DNA from: Flavobacteriales bacterium UBA7666
GTDB taxonomy: Bacteria; Bacteroidota; Bacteroidia; Flavobacteriales_D; Crocinitomicaceae
Length of the DNA stretch: 64,000 bases
Reading direction: 5' to 3'
Assembly (NCBI GenBank): GCA_002483265.1
Contig: DLHO01000007.1
Span: 41,773 to 105,772, forward strand
The translations under genes and the position numbers were made by a program. Under the pieces are notes generated by a model. It worked only from the letters and a program-made list of their open reading frames with translations. It had not been told where the DNA came from and searched no databases. Every line of letters begins with the position of its first letter. Within the stretch, counting starts at the first letter, position 1. Shown piece after piece: positions 1-7,125 of the stretch.

Positions 1-33
1 AAAATTGTTTCACTTGCTCCCGAAGTACTTTAA
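1..33 (+). CDS. rplN: 50S ribosomal protein L14, C-terminal end (partial)
   Basis: The first ten codons read KIVSLAPEVL and then stop. This matches the usual C-terminus of ribosomal protein L14 and is the gene expected directly before rplX in the spc operon. The gene begins outside the window. The assignment rests on this short tail and on gene order, both of which agree. Confidence 0.85.
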   Translation, partial: KIVSLAPEVL

Positions 34-47
34 TAAGTAGTGAAGTC

Positions 48-365
48 ATGCAAAAGAAATTACACATCAAAGTAGGCGACACTGTTAAAGTATTAAGCGG
101 TGAGTCTAGAGGTCAAGAAGGAACAGTATTGACCATTGACAGAAACAAAGAACGTGCTACCATCGGTGGTGTGAACATGGTAAAACGTCACACTAAACCA
201 AGTGCGTCCGAACCACAAGGCGGAATCGTCGAAAAAGAAGGAACTATTCATATTTCCAACTTAATGGTGGTTGTTAAAGGACAAGCAAGTCGCACAGGCC
301 GTAAGGCAGATGCGAAAGGTAAGTTAGTTCGTTATTCTAAAAAATCAGGAGAGGAGATCAAGTAA
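48..365 (+). CDS. rplX: 50S ribosomal protein L24
   Basis: L24 is an assembly initiator of the large subunit that binds the 5' part of 23S rRNA. The 105-residue product has the usual family length. Its N-terminal KOW motif (about residues 6-35, VGDTVKVLSG followed by GQEGTV) is followed by the conserved GVNMVKRH and GGIVEKE segments. It follows the rplN stop by 14 bases, and its stop codon overlaps the rplE start by one base (TAATG), which suggests translational coupling. Confidence 0.97.
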   Translation: MQKKLHIKVGDTVKVLSGESRGQEGTVLTIDRNKERATIGGVNMVKRHTKPSASEPQGGIVEKEGTIHISNLMVVVKGQASRTGRKADAKGKLVRYSKKSGEEIK

Positions 366-916
366 TGAGTTATTCACCAAGATTAAAAAAACAGTACAGA
401 GAGGAAATCGTTCCTGCACTTACTGAGAAATTTGGGTACAAAACCATTATGCGTGTACCTAAGTTACAAAAGATTGTTATCAGCCAAGGATTGGGTGATG
501 CAGTTGCTGATAAAAAAATCGTTGACAATGCGGTAGCAGATGTTTCTCGCATCGCAGGTCAAAGAGCAGTAGCGACAGTGTCTAAAAAAGACGTTTCGAA
601 CTTTAAATTACGTAAAGGAATGCCGATTGGTACTAAAGTTACTTTACGTGGTGATAAAATGTACGACTTTTTAGATCGTTTCATTTCTGTTGCTTTGCCT
701 CGTACTCGTGACTTCCGCGGAATTAACGCAAAAGGATTTGACGGACGCGGTAACTTCAACTTAGGAGTTAAAGAGCATATCATTTTCCCTGAAATCGATA
801 TCGATAAGGTAAGCAAGATTTTAGGAATGGATATCACTTTTGTTACATCAGCTGAAAGCGACGAAGAAGGAAGAGCATTGCTTGACGCATTCGGATTCCC
901 TTTCATTAAAAAATAA
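365..916 (+). CDS. rplE: 50S ribosomal protein L5
   Basis: L5 binds 5S rRNA and contacts the P-site tRNA at the central protuberance. The 183-residue protein is full length, with the conserved N-terminal segment from PRLKKQYREE, the central LRKGMPIG and TLRGDKMY motifs and the C-terminal FPEIDIDKV region. It starts on the last base of the rplX stop and ends four bases before rpsN, as in most bacterial spc operons. Confidence 0.98.
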   Translation: MSYSPRLKKQYREEIVPALTEKFGYKTIMRVPKLQKIVISQGLGDAVADKKIVDNAVADVSRIAGQRAVATVSKKDVSNFKLRKGMPIGTKVTLRGDKMYDFLDRFISVALPRTRDFRGINAKGFDGRGNFNLGVKEHIIFPEIDIDKVSKILGMDITFVTSAESDEEGRALLDAFGFPFIKK

Positions 917-920
917 GAAG

Positions 921-1190
921 ATGGCTAAGGAATCAATGAAAGCGCGTGAGCGCAAAAGAGAAAAAATGGTAGCTAAATACGCAGCTAAAAGAGCTGAGTT
1001 GAAAGCTGCCGGAGATTGGGAAGGATTACAAAAATTGCCAACGAACTCTTCGAAAGTTCGTGTACACAATCGTTGTGGTTTAACTGGTCGTCCTCGTGGA
1101 TATATGCGCCAATTCGGTGTTTCACGTGTTACTTTCCGTGAAATGGCATTGTCAGGAAAAATCCCGGGAGTTAAAAAAGCAAGTTGGTAA
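921..1190 (+). CDS. rpsN: 30S ribosomal protein S14, zinc-free long form
   Basis: S14 is a small-subunit head protein. I place the start at ATG 921 (MAKESMKARERKREK), four bases after the rplE stop, because this gives the normal 89 residues. An upstream in-frame ATG lies inside rplE and would add a tail that does not match S14. The C-terminal RCGLTGRPRGYMRQFGVSR signature is present. Only one cysteine remains where zinc-binding S14 proteins carry two CxxC pairs, so this is the longer C-minus form, which does not need zinc. Confidence 0.97.
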   Translation: MAKESMKARERKREKMVAKYAAKRAELKAAGDWEGLQKLPTNSSKVRVHNRCGLTGRPRGYMRQFGVSRVTFREMALSGKIPGVKKASW

Positions 1191-1195
1191 AAGTC

Positions 1196-1228
1196 TTCGT
1201 CAGTTGACGAATTGAAACTCTACCGAGT
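1196..1228 (+). promoter_or_regulatory. Two hairpins in the rpsN-rpsH spacer
   Basis: TTCGTCA (1196-1202) and TGACGAA (1205-1211) form a nearly closed 7-bp inverted repeat. ACTC (1217-1220) and GAGT (1225-1228) form a second, small hairpin around TACC. No T tract follows, so a terminator is unlikely. A site for translational control or RNA processing ahead of rpsH is possible, but its function is inferred only from position. Confidence 0.4.
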
Positions 1229-1249
1229 AATTAATAAAAGAAAAAGGAC

Positions 1250-1648
1250 ATGTATACAGATCCTATTGCAGATTATCTAACACGAATTCGTAATGCGAAT
1301 ATGGCTCGTTTGAAAACCGTTGAAATTCCGGCTTCAAACACGAAAAAAGCTATTACAGCAATCTTGTTTGATCAAGGTTATATCGCGAATTACAAATTCG
1401 AAGAAGATGGAAAACAAGGTGTGATTAAAATCGCATTGAAGTACAACCAATCAACAAAAGTTCCAGCGATTACTAAGATAGACCGTGCGTCTCGTCCAGG
1501 TCTTCGTAAGTACTCCAGCGCGACAGAAATGCCACGTGTATTGAATGGTTTAGGAATCGCTATCGTTTCCACTTCAAGAGGGGTGATCACAGATAAAGAA
1601 GCAAGAAAAGAAAACGTTGGCGGAGAAGTTCTTTGCTACGTATATTAA
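1250..1648 (+). CDS. rpsH: 30S ribosomal protein S8
   Basis: S8 is a primary 16S rRNA binding protein and, in Escherichia coli, the repressor of spc operon translation. The 132-residue product has the family length. It opens with MYTDPIADYLTRIRNA and ends with the RNA-binding block ISTSRG-like IVSTSRGVITDKEAR and GGEVLCYVY. The start is preceded by AAAAAGGAC, one of the clearer purine-rich stretches in this operon. Structured spacers lie on both sides. Confidence 0.98.
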   Translation: MYTDPIADYLTRIRNANMARLKTVEIPASNTKKAITAILFDQGYIANYKFEEDGKQGVIKIALKYNQSTKVPAITKIDRASRPGLRKYSSATEMPRVLNGLGIAIVSTSRGVITDKEARKENVGGEVLCYVY

Positions 1649-1665
1649 ATTAAACAAAGAATGCA

Positions 1666-1695
1666 GGGTGATGCAGCAACAGCTGCCGGTCACCC
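1666..1695 (+). promoter_or_regulatory. Strong stem-loop in the rpsH-rplF spacer
   Basis: GGGTGA (1666-1671) pairs with TCACCC (1690-1695), and GCAGC (1673-1677) pairs with GCTGC (1682-1686) around an AACA loop. The small interior loop is T on one side and CGG on the other. It is far more GC-rich than the flanking spacer and has no T tract. An r-protein binding site or a processing signal is more likely than a terminator. Which protein it binds cannot be told from sequence. Confidence 0.55.
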
Positions 1696-1717
1696 GTAAT
1701 TCGTAACAAGTAAAACA

Positions 1718-2275
1718 ATGTCAAGGATAGGTAAATCCCCAGTAACATTCCCGAGTGGAGTTGAAGTAAAGGTGGACGGATCAGTTATCTCCGTAAAAGG
1801 ATCTAAAGGTACATTGACACAGGAGTTTGATACAAACGCTGTTTCAATTGAGATCGAAGGTTCTGTAGTCACTTTAAGCCGCGCGTCTGATGCGCCTGAT
1901 CATCGTTCTAAGCATGGTTTATACCGCGCTTTAATTCAGAACATGGTTGTTGGTGTATCCGAAGGGTACAAAAAGGAATTAGAAGTAATCGGTGTAGGTT
2001 ACCGTGCAACTGCAACAGGACAATCGTTGGAGTTAGCATTAGGTTATTCTCACCCGATTGTAATCGAACTTCCTAAAGAAATTAAGGTATCTGCAGATAC
2101 TCAAAAAGGTAAAGCTCCGGTAGTGACTCTTGAGTCATTCGACAAGCAACTTTTGGGCCAGGCTGCTGCCAAAATTCGTTCCCTTCGTAAACCAGAGCCG
2201 TATAAAGGAAAAGGTATTCGCTTCATGGGCGAAGAGATTAGAAGAAAAGCTGGTAAATCTGCAGGTAAAAAATAA
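1718..2275 (+). CDS. rplF: 50S ribosomal protein L6
   Basis: L6 sits near the GTPase-associated region of the large subunit. The 185-residue product starts MSRIGKSPVTFPSGV and carries two repeated alpha-beta domains (about 1-82 and 83-185). The conserved C-terminal block PEPYKGKGIRFMGEEIRRKAGK is the usual L6 signature. The 69-base spacer in front holds a strong stem-loop. rplR follows after 11 bases. Confidence 0.98.
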   Translation: MSRIGKSPVTFPSGVEVKVDGSVISVKGSKGTLTQEFDTNAVSIEIEGSVVTLSRASDAPDHRSKHGLYRALIQNMVVGVSEGYKKELEVIGVGYRATATGQSLELALGYSHPIVIELPKEIKVSADTQKGKAPVVTLESFDKQLLGQAAAKIRSLRKPEPYKGKGIRFMGEEIRRKAGKSAGKK

Positions 2276-2286
2276 TTTTAGAAGTT

Positions 2287-2640
2287 ATGGCATTTAGTAA
2301 ATTAAACAGAAGAGCAAAAATTAAGAGAAGAATCAGAAAGAAAATTTCTGGTACGACTTCAGTGCCTCGTCTTTCTGTATTTCGTTCAAACAAGCAAATC
2401 TATGCTCAGTTGATCGATGATACAAAAGGTGTAACATTGGCTGCTGCTTCTTCTTACAAAAACAAAGCTGCTGATAAGAAAAACAAATCTGATCAGGCAA
2501 TGGTTGTAGGAAAAGAAATCGCTTCAAAAGCGGTGAAAGCTGGCGTAGAAACAGTTGTATTTGATCGTAACGGGTATTTATACCACGGTCGTGTTAAATC
2601 ATTAGCTGATTCAGCTAGAGAAGGAGGACTTAAATTTTAA
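2287..2640 (+). CDS. rplR: 50S ribosomal protein L18
   Basis: L18 binds 5S rRNA together with L5 and L25-type proteins. The 117-residue protein has a basic N-terminus (KLNRRAKIKRRIRKKI) and the conserved RLSVFRSNKQIYAQLIDD and VVFDRNGYLYHGRVKSLADSAREGGLKF blocks. Length and gene order (rplF-rplR-rpsE) are standard. It ends five bases before rpsE. Confidence 0.98.
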   Translation: MAFSKLNRRAKIKRRIRKKISGTTSVPRLSVFRSNKQIYAQLIDDTKGVTLAAASSYKNKAADKKNKSDQAMVVGKEIASKAVKAGVETVVFDRNGYLYHGRVKSLADSAREGGLKF

Positions 2641-2645
2641 TCATC

Positions 2646-3164
2646 ATGGCAGCAATTATAGGAAATAGAGTAAAAGCCTCTGATATAGAGCTTAAAGATA
2701 AATTGGTATCTGTGAACCGTGTGACTAAAGTAACAAAAGGTGGTCGTACATTCAGTTTCTCAGCTATCGTAGTTGTTGGGGATGAAAATGGTATCGTAGG
2801 TCATGGTCTTGGTAAGGCAAAAGAAGTAACAGAAGCGATTACAAAAGGAATCGACGATGCGAAAAAGAACCTTATTAAAGTTCCGATCTTAAGAGGTACA
2901 GTTCCTCACGCTCAAAAAGGAAAATTCGGTGGAGCAGAAGTTTTATTGAAACCTGCTACAAATGGTACAGGAGTTATCGCTGGTGGTGCGATGCGTGCAG
3001 TGTTAGAATCTGTAGGTGTTCACAACGTATTGGCAAAATCTCAAGGATCATCCAATCCACATAACGTTGTTAAAGCAACAATCAATGCATTGGCGTCTAT
3101 GCGCGATGCAGCTGCTGTTGCACGTCAACGTGGAATTAGTATGGACAAAGTTTTTAACGGTTAA
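2646..3164 (+). CDS. rpsE: 30S ribosomal protein S5
   Basis: S5 lies at the decoding side of the small subunit and affects translational fidelity. The 172-residue product has the N-terminal double-stranded RNA-binding fold (about residues 14-80, VSVNRVTKVTKGGRTFSF) and the C-terminal S5 domain with VLLKPATNGTGVIAGGAMRAVLE. It is followed at 12 bases by the short rpmD gene. Confidence 0.98.
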   Translation: MAAIIGNRVKASDIELKDKLVSVNRVTKVTKGGRTFSFSAIVVVGDENGIVGHGLGKAKEVTEAITKGIDDAKKNLIKVPILRGTVPHAQKGKFGGAEVLLKPATNGTGVIAGGAMRAVLESVGVHNVLAKSQGSSNPHNVVKATINALASMRDAAAVARQRGISMDKVFNG

Positions 3165-3176
3165 TAAATAAATAGT

Positions 3177-3353
3177 ATGGCAACGATTAAAATCAAACAA
3201 GTTCGCAGTGCTATCAAACGCCCGGCTCGTCAGAAAAGAACGATTCAAGCGTTAGGATTTAGCCGTTTGAACCAAGTAATTGAGAAAGAAGCAACTCCGC
3301 AAATCCTTGGCATGATCAAGAAGGTTGAGCATTTGGTACAAGTTGTAGATTAA
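3177..3353 (+). CDS. rpmD: 50S ribosomal protein L30
   Basis: This 58-residue gene reads MATIKIKQVRSAIKRPARQK and continues through TIQALGFSRLNQVIEKE to LVQVVD and a TAA stop. It has the typical L30 ferredoxin-like length and the RLxQ motif. It sits between rpsE and rplO, exactly where bacterial L30 is found. Confidence 0.96.
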   Translation: MATIKIKQVRSAIKRPARQKRTIQALGFSRLNQVIEKEATPQILGMIKKVEHLVQVVD

Positions 3354-3373
3354 TACTTTAAAACGAATTATCC

Positions 3374-3820
3374 ATGAATTTAAATAATTTAACACCTGCG
3401 AAAGGATCCGTTCTATCTGATAAGAGAATCGGACGTGGACACGGTTCCGGTGGTGGTGGTACCGCTACGCGCGGTCACAAAGGAGCGAAATCTCGTTCTG
3501 GTTATTCTAAGAAAATTGGATTCGAAGGGGGACAAATGCCGTTACAACGTCGTGTTCCTAAGTTCGGATTCAAAAACATCAACAGAGTTGAATACAAAGC
3601 AATCAATTTAGATGCTATTCAATCGATAGTTGAACGTAAGAATATAACTGATATTACTATCGAAGTACTACGTGAAAACGGTTTGGTATCTCGCAATGAC
3701 CTAGTGAAAATCCTTGGTCGTGGAGAGCTTAAATCTAAAGTAACAGTAAGTGCTCACAAGTTTTCTTCTTCTGCAAAAGCAGGAATTGAAGCACAAGGTG
3801 GTAGTATTTCAGAAATCTAA
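3374..3820 (+). CDS. rplO: 50S ribosomal protein L15
   Basis: L15 is a late-assembly large-subunit protein. The 148-residue product has the long glycine- and arginine-rich N-terminal extension (RIGRGHGSGGGGTATRGHKG), which reaches into rRNA, and the C-terminal domain with VTVSAHKFSSSAKAGIEAQGG. It is followed within 23 bases by secY, with a likely internal promoter in that gap. Confidence 0.98.
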   Translation: MNLNNLTPAKGSVLSDKRIGRGHGSGGGGTATRGHKGAKSRSGYSKKIGFEGGQMPLQRRVPKFGFKNINRVEYKAINLDAIQSIVERKNITDITIEVLRENGLVSRNDLVKILGRGELKSKVTVSAHKFSSSAKAGIEAQGGSISEI

Positions 3821-3821
3821 T

Positions 3822-3829
3822 TAACTTTG
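3822..3829 (+). promoter_or_regulatory. Likely internal promoter (-7 box) for secY
   Basis: TAACTTTG matches the Bacteroidota -7 element TAnnTTTG exactly and is followed by C, also part of the preferred motif. It lies 14 bases before the secY ATG. No good TTTG -33 element is visible at the usual distance, so it may be weak. It would let secY and the downstream alpha operon be expressed apart from the spc genes. Confidence 0.45.
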
Positions 3830-3843
3830 CCGACATTTTTTTT

Positions 3844-5187
3844 ATGAAACGGTTTATACAAAACATAAAAAACATCTGGAAAGTAGAAGAGTTAAGAAAG
3901 CGTATCTTATTGACGCTTTTCTTAATTCTTGTATACCGTATCGGATCGTTTATCATGTTGCCCGGCGTGAATGCAGAAGCAGTACTTGCTAATGCATCCA
4001 GCAAAGGAGGCGACAACGTGCTTGAATCATTATTATCGATGTTCTCAGGAGGTGGATTTACTAACGTGTCAATTATGGCTCTTGGTATCATGCCTTACAT
4101 TAGTGCTTCGATTATTATGCAATTATTGGGAATGGCTGTTCCAGCTGTTCAGAAAATGCAGAATGAAGGTGAATCAGGTAGAAAACAAATCAATACGTAT
4201 ACTCGTGTATTGACGATTATAATTTGTGCTGTTCAGGCACCAAGTTATATTTCATTGTATGCGGCTAGTATTAAAGGTGCGCTGCCTGCTGACCAAACCA
4301 TGTTATGGTGGACAACAGCAGTGTCTTGTATGGTTGCCGGTTCAATGTTCGCTGTATGGTTAGGTGAACGCATTACAGACAAGGGAATTGGGAATGGTAT
4401 CTCTTTATTGATTACCGTAGGGATTTTGTCCCGTCTCCCATCTTCTTTCCTTGCTGAAATGGCTGCTAACAAAGATTTCCCACTTAAGATTGTTTTGGAG
4501 ATCATCGTATTCATGCTTATTGTACTTGGAACGATCTTGATTGTTCAGGGTGTGCGTAAAGTTCCTTTAAACACGGCTAAACGTGTTGTTGGAGCCAGAG
4601 CTGTAGATGAGCAGGGAGCTAGAAACTATTTGCCTTTAAAAGTAAATGCTTCTGGTGTAATGCCAATCATCTTCGCGCAAGCGATTATGACTATTCCGGT
4701 AATGATTTTCTCTCAACAAAAAGAAGGTGGTGTAATTCAATACGCTTTAGGAGATACACATGGTGTTCCTTATAACGCATTGTTAGCGCTTTTGATTATC
4801 GTATTTACATACTTCTACACTGCAATTATGATCAACCCGCGTAAAATGGCGGATGATTTAAAGCGTAGTGGAGGATTTATCCCTGGAGTTCGCCCCGGAG
4901 ATGAGACTGCTGAGTATATTGACTCGTTGGTATCCCGTATTACTTTGCCTGGATCTATGTTCCTTGCTTTGATTGCGATTTTACCTTCAATAGCATATGC
5001 TTGTAACATTACTTCTGGTTTTGAGTACTTCTTCGGAGGAACTTCGTTGTTGATCATGGTAGGAGTAGTTTTGGATACCCTTCAACAAATCGAGTCTTAT
5101 TTATTGAACCGCCATATGGATGGTTTAATGGAAGGATCTCGTGTTAGAGGAAGAAGAAGTATAAACGAAATGTCATCAGGTTTCTAG
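3844..5187 (+). CDS. secY: Protein translocase subunit SecY
   Basis: SecY is the pore of the SecYEG channel in the inner membrane. The 447-residue protein begins with the cytoplasmic helix KRFIQNIKNIWKVEELRKRI and has about ten hydrophobic segments. Conserved features include the plug region after GGGFTNVSIMALGIMPYISASIIMQLL and the cytoplasmic loop VRKVPLNTAKRVVG before helix 7. infA follows after three bases with no map or adk gene between, an arrangement seen in flavobacteria. Confidence 0.98.
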   Translation: MKRFIQNIKNIWKVEELRKRILLTLFLILVYRIGSFIMLPGVNAEAVLANASSKGGDNVLESLLSMFSGGGFTNVSIMALGIMPYISASIIMQLLGMAVPAVQKMQNEGESGRKQINTYTRVLTIIICAVQAPSYISLYAASIKGALPADQTMLWWTTAVSCMVAGSMFAVWLGERITDKGIGNGISLLITVGILSRLPSSFLAEMAANKDFPLKIVLEIIVFMLIVLGTILIVQGVRKVPLNTAKRVVGARAVDEQGARNYLPLKVNASGVMPIIFAQAIMTIPVMIFSQQKEGGVIQYALGDTHGVPYNALLALLIIVFTYFYTAIMINPRKMADDLKRSGGFIPGVRPGDETAEYIDSLVSRITLPGSMFLALIAILPSIAYACNITSGFEYFFGGTSLLIMVGVVLDTLQQIESYLLNRHMDGLMEGSRVRGRRSINEMSSGF

Positions 5188-5190
5188 ATT

Positions 5191-5409
5191 ATGGCTAAAC
5201 AGGCATCTATAGAACAAGACGGAACGATCATCGAAGCATTGTCTAATGCAATGTTTCGTGTCGAATTAGAGAATGGACACGTCATTACGGCGCACATTTC
5301 AGGAAAAATGAGAATGTTTTACATTAAGATTTTACCTGGTGACCGAGTGAAAGTGGAAATGTCTCCATATGATTTAACTAAAGGACGTATTTCTTTCCGC
5401 TACAAATAA
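5191..5409 (+). CDS. infA: Translation initiation factor IF-1
   Basis: IF-1 occupies the ribosomal A site during initiation. The 72-residue protein is one S1-type OB fold and shows the family motifs DGTIIEALSNAMFRVELENGH, HISGKMRMFYIKILPGDRVKVE and the C-terminal RISFRYK. It lies three bases after secY and 35 bases before rpmJ. Confidence 0.98.
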   Translation: MAKQASIEQDGTIIEALSNAMFRVELENGHVITAHISGKMRMFYIKILPGDRVKVEMSPYDLTKGRISFRYK

Positions 5410-5444
5410 TTTGTAAGAAAGAACTCCGATAAAAAAAGCAAAAG

Positions 5445-5561
5445 ATGAAAGTAAGAGCTTCAGTAAAAAAACGATCTGTAGATTGCAAGATCGTTAAAAG
5501 AAAAGGAAGAGTTTACGTGATTAACAAGAAGAATCCTAAACTAAAACAAAGACAAGGGTAA
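5445..5561 (+). CDS. rpmJ: 50S ribosomal protein L36, zinc-free form
   Basis: The 38-residue gene reads MKVRASVKKRSVDCKIVKRK and ends NPKLKQRQG. In the zinc-ribbon form, ligands stand at positions 11, 14, 27 and 33 (three Cys and one His). Here these are Ser, Cys, Asn and Leu, so only Cys14 survives and zinc cannot be bound in the normal way. The stop lies two bases before rpsM. Confidence 0.97.
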   Translation: MKVRASVKKRSVDCKIVKRKGRVYVINKKNPKLKQRQG

Positions 5562-5563
5562 TT

Positions 5564-5938
5564 ATGGCACGTATCGCAGGTATAGATCTACCAAAAAACA
5601 AGAGAGGTGTAATCGGTTTGACGTACATCTTTGGAATTGGTCGTAGCACGGCTAAGAAAGTACTAGTTAATAATGGAATTGATGAAAACATCAAAGTGCA
5701 AGATTGGAATGACGATCAGATTGCTTTGATTCGTACATCTATTTCAGAGATTAAAACAGAAGGACAGTTGCGTTCTGAGATCCAGTTGAACATCAAACGT
5801 TTGATGGATATCGGATGTACTCGTGGAATTCGTCATCGTGCTGGTCTTCCATTGAGAGGTCAACGTACGAAAAACAATTCTCGTACTAGAAAAGGTAGAA
5901 GAAAAACAGTTGCTAACAAGAAGAAAGCAACTAAATAA
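5564..5938 (+). CDS. rpsM: 30S ribosomal protein S13
   Basis: S13 sits in the small-subunit head and makes bridges to L5. The 124-residue protein starts MARIAGIDLPKNKRGVIGLTYIFGIGRS and has the helix-two-turn-helix GIDENIKVQDW region. The C-terminal block RHRAGLPLRGQRTKNNSRTRKGRRKTV contacts tRNA. It heads the alpha part of the operon, 9 bases before rpsK. Confidence 0.98.
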   Translation: MARIAGIDLPKNKRGVIGLTYIFGIGRSTAKKVLVNNGIDENIKVQDWNDDQIALIRTSISEIKTEGQLRSEIQLNIKRLMDIGCTRGIRHRAGLPLRGQRTKNNSRTRKGRRKTVANKKKATK

Positions 5939-5947
5939 TAGTTAGAA

Positions 5948-6334
5948 ATGGCAAAAGCAAATCAAAAGAAGAAGAAACAAGTCAAAGTAGACGCAGCGGG
6001 TGAAGCGCATATTCAAGCTACCTTCAACAATGTGATTATTTCTTTGACAAACAACGCTGGTCAAGTTATTTCTTGGTCATCGGCTGGAAAAATGGGCTTC
6101 AAAGGTTCTAAAAAGAACACTCCATATGCTGCACAAATTGCTGCTGAGGATGCATCTAAAGAAGCACATGACTTCGGATTACGTAGAGTGCGTGTTTTCG
6201 TGAAAGGACCAGGTGCTGGTCGTGAATCAGCAATTCGTGCAATTCACAATTTTGGTATCGAAGTAATCGAGATCATTGATGTGACTCCACTTCCGCACAA
6301 TGGTTGTCGTCCACCAAAAAGACGTCGCGTTTAA
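5948..6334 (+). CDS. rpsK: 30S ribosomal protein S11
   Basis: S11 forms part of the platform and the mRNA exit region. The 128-residue protein shows the signature ending DVTPLPHNGCRPPKRRRV, the GPGAGRESAIRAI block and the core AHIQATFNNVIISLTNNAG-like segment (AHIQATFNNVIISLTNNAGQ). It is followed by an 85-base structured spacer before rpsD. Confidence 0.98.
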   Translation: MAKANQKKKKQVKVDAAGEAHIQATFNNVIISLTNNAGQVISWSSAGKMGFKGSKKNTPYAAQIAAEDASKEAHDFGLRRVRVFVKGPGAGRESAIRAIHNFGIEVIEIIDVTPLPHNGCRPPKRRRV

Positions 6335-6350
6335 TAATAGTAATTTAATC

Positions 6351-6407
6351 TAAAGGGGAAAAATTTGATTATCGAAGGAAAAGCCTTAATTCATAATCCC
6401 CCTTTTA
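6351..6407 (+). promoter_or_regulatory. Structured leader before rpsD
   Basis: TAAAGGGG (6351-6358) can pair with CCCCTTTTA (6399-6407). Inside it AAGG (6375-6378) and CCTT (6384-6387) form a second short hairpin. The outer stem is followed directly by T-rich sequence, so it could also act as a weak attenuator. S4 is the known translational repressor of the alpha operon in Escherichia coli, so an S4-type autoregulatory site is a reasonable guess. I see no clear sequence match to a known site. Confidence 0.5.
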
Positions 6408-6419
6408 TAGTTTTATAGT

Positions 6420-7031
6420 ATGGCAAGATATACAGGCCCAAAATCGAAAATTGCTCGTCGTTTCCGCGACCCAATTTTCGGTCCAGATAAATCTCTGGAC
6501 AAAAGACAGTACGGACCGGGACAACACGGACCGAACAAACGCAGAGGAGGAAAGCAGTCTGAGTACGCTATCCAACTTGGTGAAAAACAAAAAGCGAAAT
6601 ACACTTACGGTATTTTGGAACGTCAATTCTCGAACTTGTTCAAGAAAGCGTCCCGAATGAAAGGTATTACAGGTGAAGTATTGTTACAGTTGTGTGAATC
6701 ACGCCTTGACAACACCGTATACCGTTTAGGAATTGCTCCTTCTCGTCGTGCTGCTCGTCAGTTAGTAACTCACAAACACATCGTTGTGAATGGGGAAGTG
6801 GTAAACATTCCATCTTATACATTACGTATCGGTGATGTTGTTAGTGTTCGTGAAAAGTCAAAATCGTTGGAAGCAATTACTTCAGCTTTGACTGCATCAA
6901 CTAACAAACGTTACGATTGGTTGGATTGGGATTCAGCTTCAAAATCTGGAAAGTTTTTGAGCATCCCTTCTCGTGATATGATCCCTGAGAATATCAAGGA
7001 ACAACTAATCGTCGAATTATACTCTAAGTAA
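6420..7031 (+). CDS. rpsD: 30S ribosomal protein S4
   Basis: S4 nucleates 16S rRNA assembly and is often an operon repressor. The 203-residue protein starts MARYTGPKSKIARRF and includes RRGGKQSEYAIQLGEKQKAK. Its S4 RNA-binding domain (about residues 93-157) contains LDNTVYRLGIAPSRRAARQLVTHKHI. No N-terminal zinc cysteine cluster is present. It lies between two structured spacers and directly before rpoA. Confidence 0.98.
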   Translation: MARYTGPKSKIARRFRDPIFGPDKSLDKRQYGPGQHGPNKRRGGKQSEYAIQLGEKQKAKYTYGILERQFSNLFKKASRMKGITGEVLLQLCESRLDNTVYRLGIAPSRRAARQLVTHKHIVVNGEVVNIPSYTLRIGDVVSVREKSKSLEAITSALTASTNKRYDWLDWDSASKSGKFLSIPSRDMIPENIKEQLIVELYSK

Positions 7032-7045
7032 TAAATCATATTGAA

Positions 7046-7101
7046 TCACAGCTAAAGGGTCTGATTGACTTTCTTCAATCTTTCAGACCGCGCAACTGTG
7101 A
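7046..7101 (+). promoter_or_regulatory. Three-tier stem-loop in the rpsD-rpoA spacer
   Basis: Three nested helices are visible. TCACAG (7046-7051) pairs with CTGTGA (7096-7101), GGTCTGA (7058-7064) with TCAGACC (7083-7089), and TTGA (7065-7068) with TCAA (7075-7078) around a six-base loop. All pairs are perfect Watson-Crick. No T tract follows. This is the best-formed RNA element in the operon and probably controls rpoA expression or transcript processing. Its ligand is unknown. Confidence 0.6.
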
Positions 7102-7125
7102 AACAATTAAAAAGAAGAATAACAA

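Noticed and set aside
840..920. Upstream in-frame extension of rpsN
   Set aside because: It lies fully inside rplE and codes for residues not found in S14; ATG 921 gives the family length.
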